Assembly (NCBI RefSeq): GCF_007990265.1
Contig: NZ_BJWH01000007.1
Coordinates: 1-64,000 of the forward strand
From: Cellulomonas terrae
Lineage (GTDB): Bacteria; Actinomycetota; Actinomycetes; Actinomycetales; Cellulomonadaceae
Length of the DNA stretch: 64,000 nucleotides
Direction: 5' to 3'
Under the pieces are notes generated by a model that was given only the letters and a program-made list of their open reading frames with translations, had not been told where the DNA came from and did no database searches. Below are positions 34,402 to 42,713 of this stretch, piece by piece. The position numbers were made by a program, and so were the translations under genes. How positions within the stretch are numbered: the first letter of the stretch is position 1; every line of letters begins with the position of its first letter.

Positions 34402-35544
34402 GTGATCGAGCGCGCCGACGTGATGGTCGGTCCCCGTGGGCGACGTCTGTGCCTGGAGATCGCGGCGGCCCTCGCTCGTGCATCCGGCGCCCCGGAGGGG
34501 GACGAGTATCTCCGTGCCGCCCTCGTCGCGGCGTACCACCTCGATCCGGGTGCGGGCACCGCTCGGGTGATCCTGCGAGCGTCGGCCGACGAACCGGACG
34601 AGCCGGACCCGAGCCCCAGGCCCGCGGACGTCGCACGCCTCTTGAGCGCCACACCTCTGGACGGGCTCGACGCCGACGTCCTGCTGGTCGGGTTGCGGGC
34701 CGCGGTCGACAACGCGCGGTACTGGCAGGAGCCCGACGGCGAGGACGTGCTGGCTGCCACCCCGCAGGTGCGCGCCGCGCTCGCCCGGGTCGCCGCCACC
34801 GTCGCTTCGTCCGGACGGGCCGCGTGGTGGGTGTCCCCGGTCGAGCGCACGGCGCAGGCGAGCGTGGTCTTCGACGACCCGGCGTCGCCGGTGCAGCCCT
34901 CGGACGAGACTGCCTCCGTGATCCTGTCGCGCTGGCGAGACCGCACGCTCGAGGAAGAGGCCAGGGCGCAGCGGGAACGACCTGCCGATCCCGGTGCCGC
35001 CTGGAGCGGGACGTGGTGGTCCACACCGCCGCGCGAGCTGACGCGGACCACGCGTCGGCTCGGCGCGCACGGGCCGGTCGGTCTGTGGTTGGTCGAGGAC
35101 GCCTACGGCTGGGACCGGGCATCGGTGCGAGCGGTCGACGTGCCTGCGGAGGCGCGCGTCTACGAGGTGGACGGGGCGGAGGCGTGGTCCGGCCTGTGTC
35201 GCCGCTTCCCGCTCGAGGTCACCGCATCACGGCGTCACGACTGGTTCCGCACCACCGGTGCTGCCGACCGGTGGGTGATCCCTGACTGGGTGCGCGTGGC
35301 CGACGAGTTCGACGCGGTCCACGTGACCGTGACCGGCTATCTCACGACTGCCGGTCGACCCGTGCCGGTCGGGGAGGACACCAGCTCCGTCCTGGCGGGC
35401 TGGAGCCCGGACGAGACGTACTGGCTCGCAGACCCGCCACCCGCGGCTGAGCCGCACGAGCGATGGCGCCGCGTCGACGACGACACGTGGCACGACGAGG
35501 GCATGCACGACCGCGGGGGCGGCTTGCGGGCCGGTGCCGGGTGA
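34402..35544 (+). CDS. hypothetical protein
   Basis: 380 residues from a GTG. An acidic, Trp-rich soluble protein without signal peptide or recognised motif. Notable segments are GRAAWWVSPVERTAQASVVFDD and WRDRTLEEEARAQRERPA. It diverges from the LPMO gene. Long coherent codon use with strong third-position GC supports a real gene. Confidence 0.65.
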   Translation: MIERADVMVGPRGRRLCLEIAAALARASGAPEGDEYLRAALVAAYHLDPGAGTARVILRASADEPDEPDPSPRPADVARLLSATPLDGLDADVLLVGLRAAVDNARYWQEPDGEDVLAATPQVRAALARVAATVASSGRAAWWVSPVERTAQASVVFDDPASPVQPSDETASVILSRWRDRTLEEEARAQRERPADPGAAWSGTWWSTPPRELTRTTRRLGAHGPVGLWLVEDAYGWDRASVRAVDVPAEARVYEVDGAEAWSGLCRRFPLEVTASRRHDWFRTTGAADRWVIPDWVRVADEFDAVHVTVTGYLTTAGRPVPVGEDTSSVLAGWSPDETYWLADPPPAAEPHERWRRVDDDTWHDEGMHDRGGGLRAGAG

Positions 35545-35632
35545 CCGCGAGCCTGACGGGCCCGGCCGGCGATGCCACCAGGTTCGACAATCGGCTGGAC
35601 CCGGCACCGGAGAGAGGGCGAGGCTGCGGACC

Positions 35633-36859
35633 ATGACGACGATGCCCGGCGGGCTCGAGCTCCGCACGGCCCGACCGTCCGACCTCGACCAGATCGGTTC
35701 GCTGCTCGTCGAACGCGGCGAGGAGCCGGACGCGCTGGACCACCGGCTCGTCGTGGAGGGCGAGCTCGGCTGGGACGCGTGCGCCGTCGTCGTGGACGGC
35801 GACCGCGTGGTCTCGACGGCGACCCTGCTCGACGAGACGGTCCGGGTGGGCGACGTCGTGCTCCCGGCGGGTCAGGTCGAGCTGGTGGCCACCGACACCG
35901 AGTACGAGGGCCGGGGACTGGTCCGGGCGCTGATGGGCTGGGCGCACGACCGCTCGCGGGACCGCGGGCACGTGCTCCAGGTCATGATCGGGATCCCGTA
36001 CTTCTACCGGCTCTTCGGCTACGAGTACGCGATCGACATCCCCCGGGCACGAGGGCTGCGCGAGTCATCGCCACCCGGGGACCGCGAGCCTGCGTCGTCG
36101 CCCGGCGACGCACCGGCCGGATCGATCCTGCGCGAGGCGACGGCGGCGGACGTCCCGACCCTCGTCGCGCTGCAGGAGGCGGCTCAGGCCCCGTACGACG
36201 TGGCGATGCCGCACCCGGAGGAACGCTGGCGCTGGCTGCTCGCGCACGAGGGCAGCACGACGCGGGTCCTCGAGCGAGACGGCGTCGTCGTCGCCTCCGC
36301 GCGGACCGGCCCACCGGACGAGGGGCTGCTCGTCGCGGAGGCGACCGCGGCGGACACCACGGCGGCGCACGACCTCCTCGACGCCCTGCGGGGTCTCGGC
36401 GAGCCGCTGACGATCGTGCACCGGCCGCTCACGACGCCGGGACGGGCCTGGGCGGAGCTCCTCGAACCCGGCGGGACCGACGCGACGCAGTACTACGTGC
36501 GGCTGGAGCGCCCCGAGCTGGTGCTGGACGCGCTGCGTCCGGTGCTCACCGCGCGCCTGCGCGCAGCCGGCCTCGGCCGGGAGGTCGTGATCTCGACGTT
36601 CGGCCGCCACTACCGGCTGCCGTGGACCACGGACGCCGGGCTCGGCCGAGTCGAGGTCGGCGGCCCCATGCAGGCGCCGGGGGTGGCCGGCGGCGCGGGC
36701 GTCGCCCCCGACCGCCTTCCCGCGCTGCTCCTCGGTCACCTCGGCATCCAGGGGCTCGAGCGGCTCTACCCGGACGTCTACGCACCGGACGCGGAGTTCT
36801 TCGGTGCCCTGTTCCCGCCTCTGACCGCCGACCTCCTCACCTACTACCTCCCCTGGTGA
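35633..36859 (+). CDS. GNAT-family N-acetyltransferase, Eis-like layout
   Basis: 408 residues. The first GNAT domain is clear: strand VELVATDTEYEGRGLVRALMGWA contains motif A (the RGxG/A acetyl-CoA loop reads EGRGLVRA), followed by FYRLFGYEY. A second, degenerate GNAT-like part lies at about 165-270 and a C-terminal domain at 290-400. The two-GNAT-plus-C-domain plan and the length resemble Eis aminoglycoside/lysine acetyltransferases, but I cannot confirm the substrate. Confidence 0.8.
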   Translation: MTTMPGGLELRTARPSDLDQIGSLLVERGEEPDALDHRLVVEGELGWDACAVVVDGDRVVSTATLLDETVRVGDVVLPAGQVELVATDTEYEGRGLVRALMGWAHDRSRDRGHVLQVMIGIPYFYRLFGYEYAIDIPRARGLRESSPPGDREPASSPGDAPAGSILREATAADVPTLVALQEAAQAPYDVAMPHPEERWRWLLAHEGSTTRVLERDGVVVASARTGPPDEGLLVAEATAADTTAAHDLLDALRGLGEPLTIVHRPLTTPGRAWAELLEPGGTDATQYYVRLERPELVLDALRPVLTARLRAAGLGREVVISTFGRHYRLPWTTDAGLGRVEVGGPMQAPGVAGGAGVAPDRLPALLLGHLGIQGLERLYPDVYAPDAEFFGALFPPLTADLLTYYLPW

Positions 36860-36911
36860 CCCGGCGGCGGCGTCGCCACTCGAGCTTGCCCTGACGGGTT
36901 CGTCGTCCGAG

Positions 36912-38084
36912 TCAGGCCGGGGGGTGCCAGCCGACGACGTCCTGGAGGCGGCGTTCCATCAGTGGCCCGGCGAAGCGGCCTGCGACGCGCATGCCGAGGT
37001 CTCGCAGGGCGACCGCGGTGCCTGACGTCCACGTGGTCGGGCCGCTGATCTGGGCGGACATCCTCGCGATGCGGGTGGTCCGCGGCAGGCGTGCTGCCGA
37101 GTACGCGGCGAGCCCGGTGCCGAGAGGGGCGTCGTCGACGGCCGCAGCCAGGACGACCGCGTCCTCCAGCGCCTGGCAGCCTCCCTGGCCGAGGTTGGGC
37201 GGCATCGCGTGGGCGGCATCCCCGAGGAGGGCGACGCGGCCGACGTCGAACCGGGGCAGGGGTGTCGCGAGCCACCGCAGGTCGTGGTGCAGCACCGCGG
37301 CGGCGTCCAGGTCGGCGAGCAGGTCAGGGAGCGGCGCGTGCCAGCCCCCGAAGCGTCGACGGAGCTCACCGGCCTCGTCGTCGAACCGGGTGCCTTCAGG
37401 CAGCACGGCCGTCAGGTAGCAGTACACCCGGCCGTCGGCGAGCGGCGTCAGCCCGACGATCGACCCGCGCCCCCACGTCTCCGCAGGCTCGACACCGCCC
37501 GGCGGTGCGGCCGCGACGAACCGCCAGGCCGTCACGCCCGTGTACGTCGGCCCGGGGTGGTCGGGGAAGAGGGTGTGGCGGGTCGGTGAGTCGATGCCGT
37601 CGGCAGCGACGACGAGGTCCGCCGGCAGGTCGGCAGGCGGGTCACCGGCGCGCCCGGCGACCGAGACGACCGCGCTCGCGCCACCCGGTACGCCCGGTGC
37701 GACGGAGGTGACCTCCTCCCCGAGCCGGAGCGCGCCCGCCGGCAGGGCAGCGGCGAGCAGGTCGACGAGCTGCGAACGGTGCAGCACCACGGCGGTGTCC
37801 CCGAGCCGCTCTCCCGTGGCCGTGACGTCGGCGCGGACCAGCCAGTGCCCGTCCGGTCGACGCAGTCCTACCTCGCCGCTCAGCCGCGCCATCCCGCGCA
37901 CGGCGTCTCCGACACCGAGGGCATCCAGGGCCCGGAGCGCGTTCGGTGCCAGCGCGATCCCCGCCCCGACCGGCTCGAGCGACGACGCGCGTTCGTGCAC
38001 CGTCACCGACCAACCGCGGCGTGCGAGCGCCACCCCGGCCGCGAGGCCTCCGATCCCTGCACCGAGCACCACCGCAGACGTCAT
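36912..38084 (-). CDS. FAD-dependent monooxygenase
   Basis: 390 residues of the PHBH/salicylate-hydroxylase class. It has an N-terminal GxGxxG dinucleotide motif (VVLGAGIGGLAAGVALARRG), the DG motif (LVVAADGIDSPTRH) and the GD motif (RVALLGDAAHAMPPNLGQG). It uses NAD(P)H and O2 to hydroxylate an aromatic or related substrate. An ATG at 38084 directly precedes the Rossmann strand and is preferred over one nine codons upstream. It stands alone, so the pathway is unknown. Confidence 0.9.
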   Translation of the reverse strand: MTSAVVLGAGIGGLAAGVALARRGWSVTVHERASSLEPVGAGIALAPNALRALDALGVGDAVRGMARLSGEVGLRRPDGHWLVRADVTATGERLGDTAVVLHRSQLVDLLAAALPAGALRLGEEVTSVAPGVPGGASAVVSVAGRAGDPPADLPADLVVAADGIDSPTRHTLFPDHPGPTYTGVTAWRFVAAAPPGGVEPAETWGRGSIVGLTPLADGRVYCYLTAVLPEGTRFDDEAGELRRRFGGWHAPLPDLLADLDAAAVLHHDLRWLATPLPRFDVGRVALLGDAAHAMPPNLGQGGCQALEDAVVLAAAVDDAPLGTGLAAYSAARLPRTTRIARMSAQISGPTTWTSGTAVALRDLGMRVAGRFAGPLMERRLQDVVGWHPPA

Positions 38085-38133
38085 GCGGCACAGTCTGCCG
38101 CGGGGACGCACCGGCTCGGTCCCACGCTCGGGC

Positions 38134-38493
38134 TCAGCCTGGCCCCGCCGGGTGGGCGAGATCGTAGGCCCGGGCGACCTTCTGCGGGACGACCATGCGC
38201 CAGGCGTCGACGACGAGCTCGCGCGCCTCGGCAGGATCCAGCGCAGCGAGGTCGGCGTGCACCCAGCTGAACCGCAGGTCGGACTCGCTCGGCAGCTGGA
38301 ACTTCCGTGGGTCGCCCGCCACGAGCCCTGCCCGCTCCTCCCTCGGGAAGGCGAAGCCCATGACTCGCTCGTCGAGCGAGAAGGCGACGTAGACCAGCTG
38401 CCTGACGCGGAACTTCAGGCGGCCGCGCACGTAGACCGGGGAGGACCGCTCCAGCTCCGTACCCAGCCGACGGACATCCTCGAGGACGGCCAC
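38134..38493 (-). CDS. MmcQ/YjbR-family protein
   Basis: 119 residues with the compact double-wing fold of the YjbR family: FRVRQLVYVAFSLDERVMGFAF, KFQLPSESDLRFSWVHADL and a C-terminal helix ARELVVDAWRMVVPQKVA. Annotated DNA-binding by analogy only; the function is not established for the family. Confidence 0.8.
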   Translation of the reverse strand: MAVLEDVRRLGTELERSSPVYVRGRLKFRVRQLVYVAFSLDERVMGFAFPREERAGLVAGDPRKFQLPSESDLRFSWVHADLAALDPAEARELVVDAWRMVVPQKVARAYDLAHPAGPG

Positions 38494-38573
38494 TCTTCAT
38501 GGTCACACACCGGCGGTGGTCGGGAGGAGGTGGCCCTTGTGCACGAGCGCGCCAGGCTGGGAGCGTCGGAACC

Positions 38574-38981
38574 ATGGATGACCAGCAGGTCGCTGCCGCT
38601 CTGTACGGCTACCTCAGCTATCAGGACGCCCCAGGAGCAATCGCGTGGCTGGAAGCGCTCGGCTTCCGGGTGGTGCGTCGCCAGGACGGGAGTGGCGGCA
38701 CCGTGCAGCACGCCGAGCTGCGGCTCGACCGTGCAGTCGTGATGGTGGCGAGCCTCGACCAGGACGACGAGACACCAGGACTGCGCGACAGGTCGGTGGG
38801 GCGGGGTCTGTACCTCCACACCGATCGGGTCGACGACCTCTACGACAAGGCGCTCGCCGCGGGCGGCCACCCGGTGTTCCCGCCCGAGGACACCGAGTGG
38901 GGGTCGCGCCGAGCGCGGGTCCTTGATCCGGGGGGTCACGAGTGGTCGTTCGGCACCTACGAGCCCGGACGTGCCTGGTAG
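38574..38981 (+). CDS. VOC-family (glyoxalase-like) protein
   Basis: 135 residues of one vicinal-oxygen-chelate unit: YLSYQDAPGAIAWLEALGFRVV, HAELRLDRAVVMVASL, GLYLHTDRVDDLYDKALAAG and DPGGHEWSFGTYEP. Metal ligands of the bleomycin-resistance type (His and Glu) are present. The ATG at 38574 is chosen over upstream in-frame codons because the domain starts there. Confidence 0.85.
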   Translation: MDDQQVAAALYGYLSYQDAPGAIAWLEALGFRVVRRQDGSGGTVQHAELRLDRAVVMVASLDQDDETPGLRDRSVGRGLYLHTDRVDDLYDKALAAGGHPVFPPEDTEWGSRRARVLDPGGHEWSFGTYEPGRAW

Positions 38982-39121
38982 CCGGACGTACCGCGTACCG
39001 CGTGCCGCTCGTCCCCGGCGTCGCAGCAGCAGCCCGGTGTCCGATGTCGCCGCGCGCCTCGCGCTCGCGCACGACATCATGCGGGTGCACGCATCTACGA
39101 CAACGGAACACGAGGAGCGGG

Positions 39122-39484
39122 ATGACGTCTCGGAAGAATGTCCTGGTCAGTGCACTCGTCACGGCGACGGTGGCCGCCACCCTGGGCGCGGTCGGCGCCG
39201 CACCCGCACAGGCGGACACGTGCGGACACATGACGCCGAACAGGTCGGGTGGGTCGGCCGAGGTCCAGATCGACGCGCCGATGCGCTCGGGCCCCTACGC
39301 CAGCTGTGGGGTCCTCGACCGGGCCGGTCTCACCGTCTCCCAGTACGTCGCGCTGGACTGTTGGATGACGAACGCCCACGGCAACATCTGGTGGGCGGTC
39401 AACACGTACAACGGCCACCGCTGGGTCTACAACGAGAACTTCTACGGCACCCCGCCCGCACGCTCGGCTGCGACCCGCTGCTGA
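39122..39484 (+). CDS. small secreted Cys-containing protein
   Basis: 120 residues. A signal peptide (LVSALVTATVAATLGAVGAAPAQA) is followed by a compact extracellular domain with Cys in DTCGH, ASCGV, LDCWM and the C-terminal RC, probably two disulfides. The domain (WMTNAHGNIWWAVNTYNGHRW) resembles small SH3-like actinobacterial secreted proteins. GAGGAG precedes the ATG, and a terminator follows. Confidence 0.75.
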   Translation: MTSRKNVLVSALVTATVAATLGAVGAAPAQADTCGHMTPNRSGGSAEVQIDAPMRSGPYASCGVLDRAGLTVSQYVALDCWMTNAHGNIWWAVNTYNGHRWVYNENFYGTPPARSAATRC

Positions 39485-39491
39485 CGCGGTA

Positions 39492-39531
39492 GCGGTGCCG
39501 GGCCTGCCGCTCGAGGCTGGTCCGGCACCGC
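39492..39531 (+). terminator. hairpin terminator
   Basis: GCGGTGCCGG and CCGGCACCGC form perfect 10-bp arms just after the secreted-protein stop and 10 bases before the stop of the convergent gene at 39542, so it can serve both directions. Confidence 0.6.
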
Positions 39532-39541
39532 CCGCGCGGGG

Positions 39542-40132
39542 TCAGGAGACGGGGGTGCCGCTCGGGGCGATCGGGAGTGCCTGTCCGTTGCGGAGCATGG
39601 TGCCGGCGGTCGCCTTGGCCTCGCCGACGTCCACGTTCCACAGCGCCGCGAGCGTGACGCCGTCGTCACCCGTGTAGCCCGCGTCCCAGAACGCGTTCAG
39701 CTCCAGCATCGCGATGGTGTCGGGATCCGTGAGGTCGAGAGAGGACCCCGGCGCGACCGGCACGGGCTGCCCGTCGAGCAGCAGCTGCCCGGCCCGCCCC
39801 TTCGCCTCGAGGATGTCGAGGTTCCAGAGCGCGGCGAGCGCGAACGCGTCCTCCAGGTAGTAGCCCGCGTCCCAGAACGCGTCGGCCCGCTCCTGCGTGT
39901 ACTCGTCCGGCCCTGCGAGGACGTCCGCCGCCGTCGGGTCGTCCGTCGCCGGGACGGCGTCGTCCACCGGCGCCGGTGGGGCGGCGTCACCCGCCGTGAC
40001 CTCAGCGGCCGGCCGGTCGGCGGTCGCGAGCGCGTAGGCGACTCCGGTCGCCCCGACCGTGAGGGTCACCGCGACGACCCCGACGGCAGCCGTGCGGCGC
40101 GAGGAGCCGGTGGTGCTCGTGCGCGGGTTCAT
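39542..40132 (-). CDS. secreted or anchored protein with two tandem repeats
   Basis: 196 residues. A membrane/signal segment (TAAVGVVAVTLTVGATGVAYALA, about residues 15-38) is followed by an acidic Ala/Pro linker and two homologous units of about 46 residues: FWDAGYYLEDAFALAALWNL ... LDGQPVPVAP and FWDAGYTGDDGVTLAALWNV ... RNGQALPIAP. The repeats look like a wHTH-like or coiled adhesin/peptidoglycan-proximal module, but no family was recognised. It has its own terminator and no operon partners. Confidence 0.7.
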   Translation of the reverse strand: MNPRTSTTGSSRRTAAVGVVAVTLTVGATGVAYALATADRPAAEVTAGDAAPPAPVDDAVPATDDPTAADVLAGPDEYTQERADAFWDAGYYLEDAFALAALWNLDILEAKGRAGQLLLDGQPVPVAPGSSLDLTDPDTIAMLELNAFWDAGYTGDDGVTLAALWNVDVGEAKATAGTMLRNGQALPIAPSGTPVS

Positions 40133-40348
40133 CGGGCCTCCGAGGAGCTCGTGGGTGTCGACGTCCCGGGGACCGTCGAGTGCCGCGTGACGCTGCCCGT
40201 CGACGTCAGCGGCCGGCCGAGCGCTCGCCACGCTAGACCGCGGGCGGCCCCGACACGCGGGAAACGCGGGACGGACCGGCGCCAGTCCCGGAGGTGGTCC
40301 CCGAAGGGCCCGGGACGCGGGCTCGATCGCCCGTCCGCCGTCCTGCGG

Positions 40349-40984
40349 CTAGGGGGCGCCGGCCGGCGGTGGGGGCGGTGCGACGTCGGGTGACGTCTCC
40401 CGCGCTGCCGCGCCACGTCGGCGTCGTGCGCGGAAGCGGAACCACACGATCACGAGCCCGACGAGCGCGACCAGGACCAGCAGAGGCGCGAGGATCGCCG
40501 CGAACGACAGCCCGACGCTCGTCGCGTCCTCGACGGTGCTCGCCACGGGCGCCCCGGCGCCGAGCGTCGTGGCGTTGACGACGGGCCGCACGGTGGCCTT
40601 CGCGCCGTGCACGACGAGGGCCATGACGATCCCCACGACGACCGGGACCCACTGCCCGGACTCGACGAACGCCTGGGGATCCGTGACGACGGCGGTCTGC
40701 GAGCTCGAGCCGGCACCGAACGCGATGCCGCCCGCGACGGGCCGGACGACGGTCTGCACGATGTCGTTGACGCTGTCGACGCCGGGGATCTTGTCGGCGA
40801 CGACCTCGAGCGCCAGGAGCACTGCCAGCACGGCGAGCACCCACCCGTTCTCGAGCCACTCCCACCCTGCAGGCAGGTTCATCAGGTCCGTCCACCGCGC
40901 GAGCGCGCCGATGACCAGCAGGGGGATGTACGCGTTCAGACCGGCCGCGGTGGCCAGTCCGGTGCCGGTGAGCGCCTCGAGCAT
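40349..40984 (-). CDS. DUF4126-family membrane protein
   Basis: 211 residues, about five membrane helices (GLNAYIPLLVIGALARW at the start, GWVLAVLAVLLALEVVADKIPGVDSVND, then VVGIVMALVVHGAKATVRPVVN and LAPLLVLVALVGLVIVW). The DKIPGVDSVND segment is the hallmark of DUF4126. The tail is Pro-rich and cytoplasmic. The function is unknown. Confidence 0.85.
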   Translation of the reverse strand: MLEALTGTGLATAAGLNAYIPLLVIGALARWTDLMNLPAGWEWLENGWVLAVLAVLLALEVVADKIPGVDSVNDIVQTVVRPVAGGIAFGAGSSSQTAVVTDPQAFVESGQWVPVVVGIVMALVVHGAKATVRPVVNATTLGAGAPVASTVEDATSVGLSFAAILAPLLVLVALVGLVIVWFRFRARRRRGAAARETSPDVAPPPPPAGAP

Positions 40985-41106
40985 GCGGCGATCATCGCAC
41001 TGCGGCTCCAGTGGCGGACGGGGCTGCGTGGGCCGTTTCGTGCTCGGGGCGGCGTGGATCGGCCTAGCCTGCGGGGGGACGGTCGCCCGACGGAGGGAGC
41101 ACGCAG

Positions 41107-42015
41107 GTGTCGGACAGCACGCTCCAGGCCCTGGGCGGCGGCGCCAAGCCGACCGCGCAGTTCGGTCATGACGCCCTGGTGGCCTGCGACAACCTGGTGC
41201 GCATCTTCCAGTCGGGCAGCGTCGAGGTGCAGGCGCTCCAAGGGCTGGACCTGCTGGTCGACGAGGGCGAGATGGTGGCGGTCGTCGGCGCCAGCGGCTC
41301 GGGCAAGTCGACGCTCCTCGCGGTGCTCTCCGGGATGGACGCACCGACGGCGGGCCGGGTGCGGGTCGGTCGCTGGGACCTCATGGCGATGCACGCGAAG
41401 GAGCGGGTCGCGTACCGCCGGCAGATGGTCGGGTTCGTGTGGCAGCAGACCTCGCGCAACCTGCTGCCGTACCTGACGGCCCGGCAGAACGTCGCGGTGC
41501 CCATGCGGGGGCCGCGCCGGCAGCGGGCGGCGCGCGCGGACGAGCTGCTCGACCTCGTCGGGGTCGGGCACGTCGCCGACCGGCAGCCGCAGGAGATGTC
41601 CGGCGGCGAGCAGCAGCGTGTCGCCATCGCGACGGCGCTGGCCAACGAGCCGCAGCTCCTCCTGGCCGACGAGCCGACGGGCGAGCTCGACACCGCGACC
41701 GCGAGGGACGTGTTCGACGCGCTGCGCACGGCGAACCGGGAGTCGGGCACCACGGTCGTCGTCGTCACGCACGACCCGGCCGTCAGCGGGCTCGTGGAGC
41801 GCACGGTCGCGATCAGGGACGGGCGCACCAGCAGCGAGGTGCTGCGTCGGGACACCGGCGGTGACGTCACCCACGAGGAGTACGCGGTGATGGACCGGGC
41901 GGGGCGGCTGCAGGTGCCGCGGGAGTACCGCGAGGCGCTCGCGATGACCCGGCGCGTGCGCCTCGCGCTCGAGGCCGACCACCTGAGCGTCTGGCCCGAC
42001 GGCAGTCCGCGGTGA
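41107..42015 (+). CDS. ABC transporter ATP-binding protein (MacB/LolD-like)
   Basis: 302 residues from a GTG. Walker A GASGSGKS, signature MSGGEQQRVAIA, Walker B LLLADEPTGELD and H-loop VVTHD are all intact. The C-terminal about 60 residues extend beyond the core (VMDRAGRLQVPREYREALAM) and may contact a partner. It leads a four-gene operon with overlapping ends, whose permeases are FtsX/MacB-type. It drives mechanotransmission at the membrane rather than classic import. Confidence 0.93.
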   Translation: MSDSTLQALGGGAKPTAQFGHDALVACDNLVRIFQSGSVEVQALQGLDLLVDEGEMVAVVGASGSGKSTLLAVLSGMDAPTAGRVRVGRWDLMAMHAKERVAYRRQMVGFVWQQTSRNLLPYLTARQNVAVPMRGPRRQRAARADELLDLVGVGHVADRQPQEMSGGEQQRVAIATALANEPQLLLADEPTGELDTATARDVFDALRTANRESGTTVVVVTHDPAVSGLVERTVAIRDGRTSSEVLRRDTGGDVTHEEYAVMDRAGRLQVPREYREALAMTRRVRLALEADHLSVWPDGSPR

Positions 42016-42713
42016 GCGCCGCCCCCGGCGCGGCTGTGCGCGTCCGGGACGTGCACCGCACCTTCGGCAGCGGACCGTCCGCGGTGCACGCCCTGCGCGG
42101 TGTCGACCTCGACGTGGCCCCGGGCGAGCTCGTGGCGCTCGTCGGGCGGTCCGGGTCCGGCAAGACCACGCTGCTCAACGTCGTCGGCGGGCTCGACCGG
42201 CCGGACCAGGGCAGCGTGCTCGTCGACGGCGTCGACGTGGCCGCGCTCAGCGACGACGAGCAGGCCCTCCTGCGCCGCGACCGGGTCGCGTTCGTGTTCC
42301 AGACGTTCGGGCTGATGCCCGTCCTGACGGCGGCCGAGAACATCGGTGTGCCGATGCGGCTGCGCGAGGCACCGGTGGCCGAGCGCGAGCGCCGCGTCGA
42401 GATGCTCCTCGAGCTCGTCGGGCTGGCCCCGCACGCGTTGCAGCGGCCCGACGAGCTGTCCGGTGGACAGCAGCAGCGGGTCGCCATCGCGCGGGCCCTG
42501 GCCGGCTCGCCTCGTCTGCTGGTCGCCGACGAGCCCACGGGGCAGCTCGACAGCGAGACCGGGCTGGCCGTGATGGCGCTGATCCGCGGCGTCGTCGAGG
42601 CGGAGGGGATGACCGCGCTGGTCGCGACGCACGACCCGGTGATGATCGCGCTCGCGGACCGCGCGGTGCGCGTGGTGGACGGCCGGCTGGTCGGGGCTGC
42701 CGAGCGTGGCTGA
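42012..42713 (+). CDS. second ABC ATP-binding protein (LolD/FtsE-like)
   Basis: 233 residues. Walker A GRSGSGKTT, signature LSGGQQQRVAIARAL, Walker B LLVADEPTGQLD and H-loop VATHDP. It overlaps the previous gene by four bases and the next by eight. With the first ATPase it can form a heterodimer over the two FtsX-type permeases, or each may serve its own permease. Confidence 0.93.
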   Translation: MSAAPGAAVRVRDVHRTFGSGPSAVHALRGVDLDVAPGELVALVGRSGSGKTTLLNVVGGLDRPDQGSVLVDGVDVAALSDDEQALLRRDRVAFVFQTFGLMPVLTAAENIGVPMRLREAPVAERERRVEMLLELVGLAPHALQRPDELSGGQQQRVAIARALAGSPRLLVADEPTGQLDSETGLAVMALIRGVVEAEGMTALVATHDPVMIALADRAVRVVDGRLVGAAERG

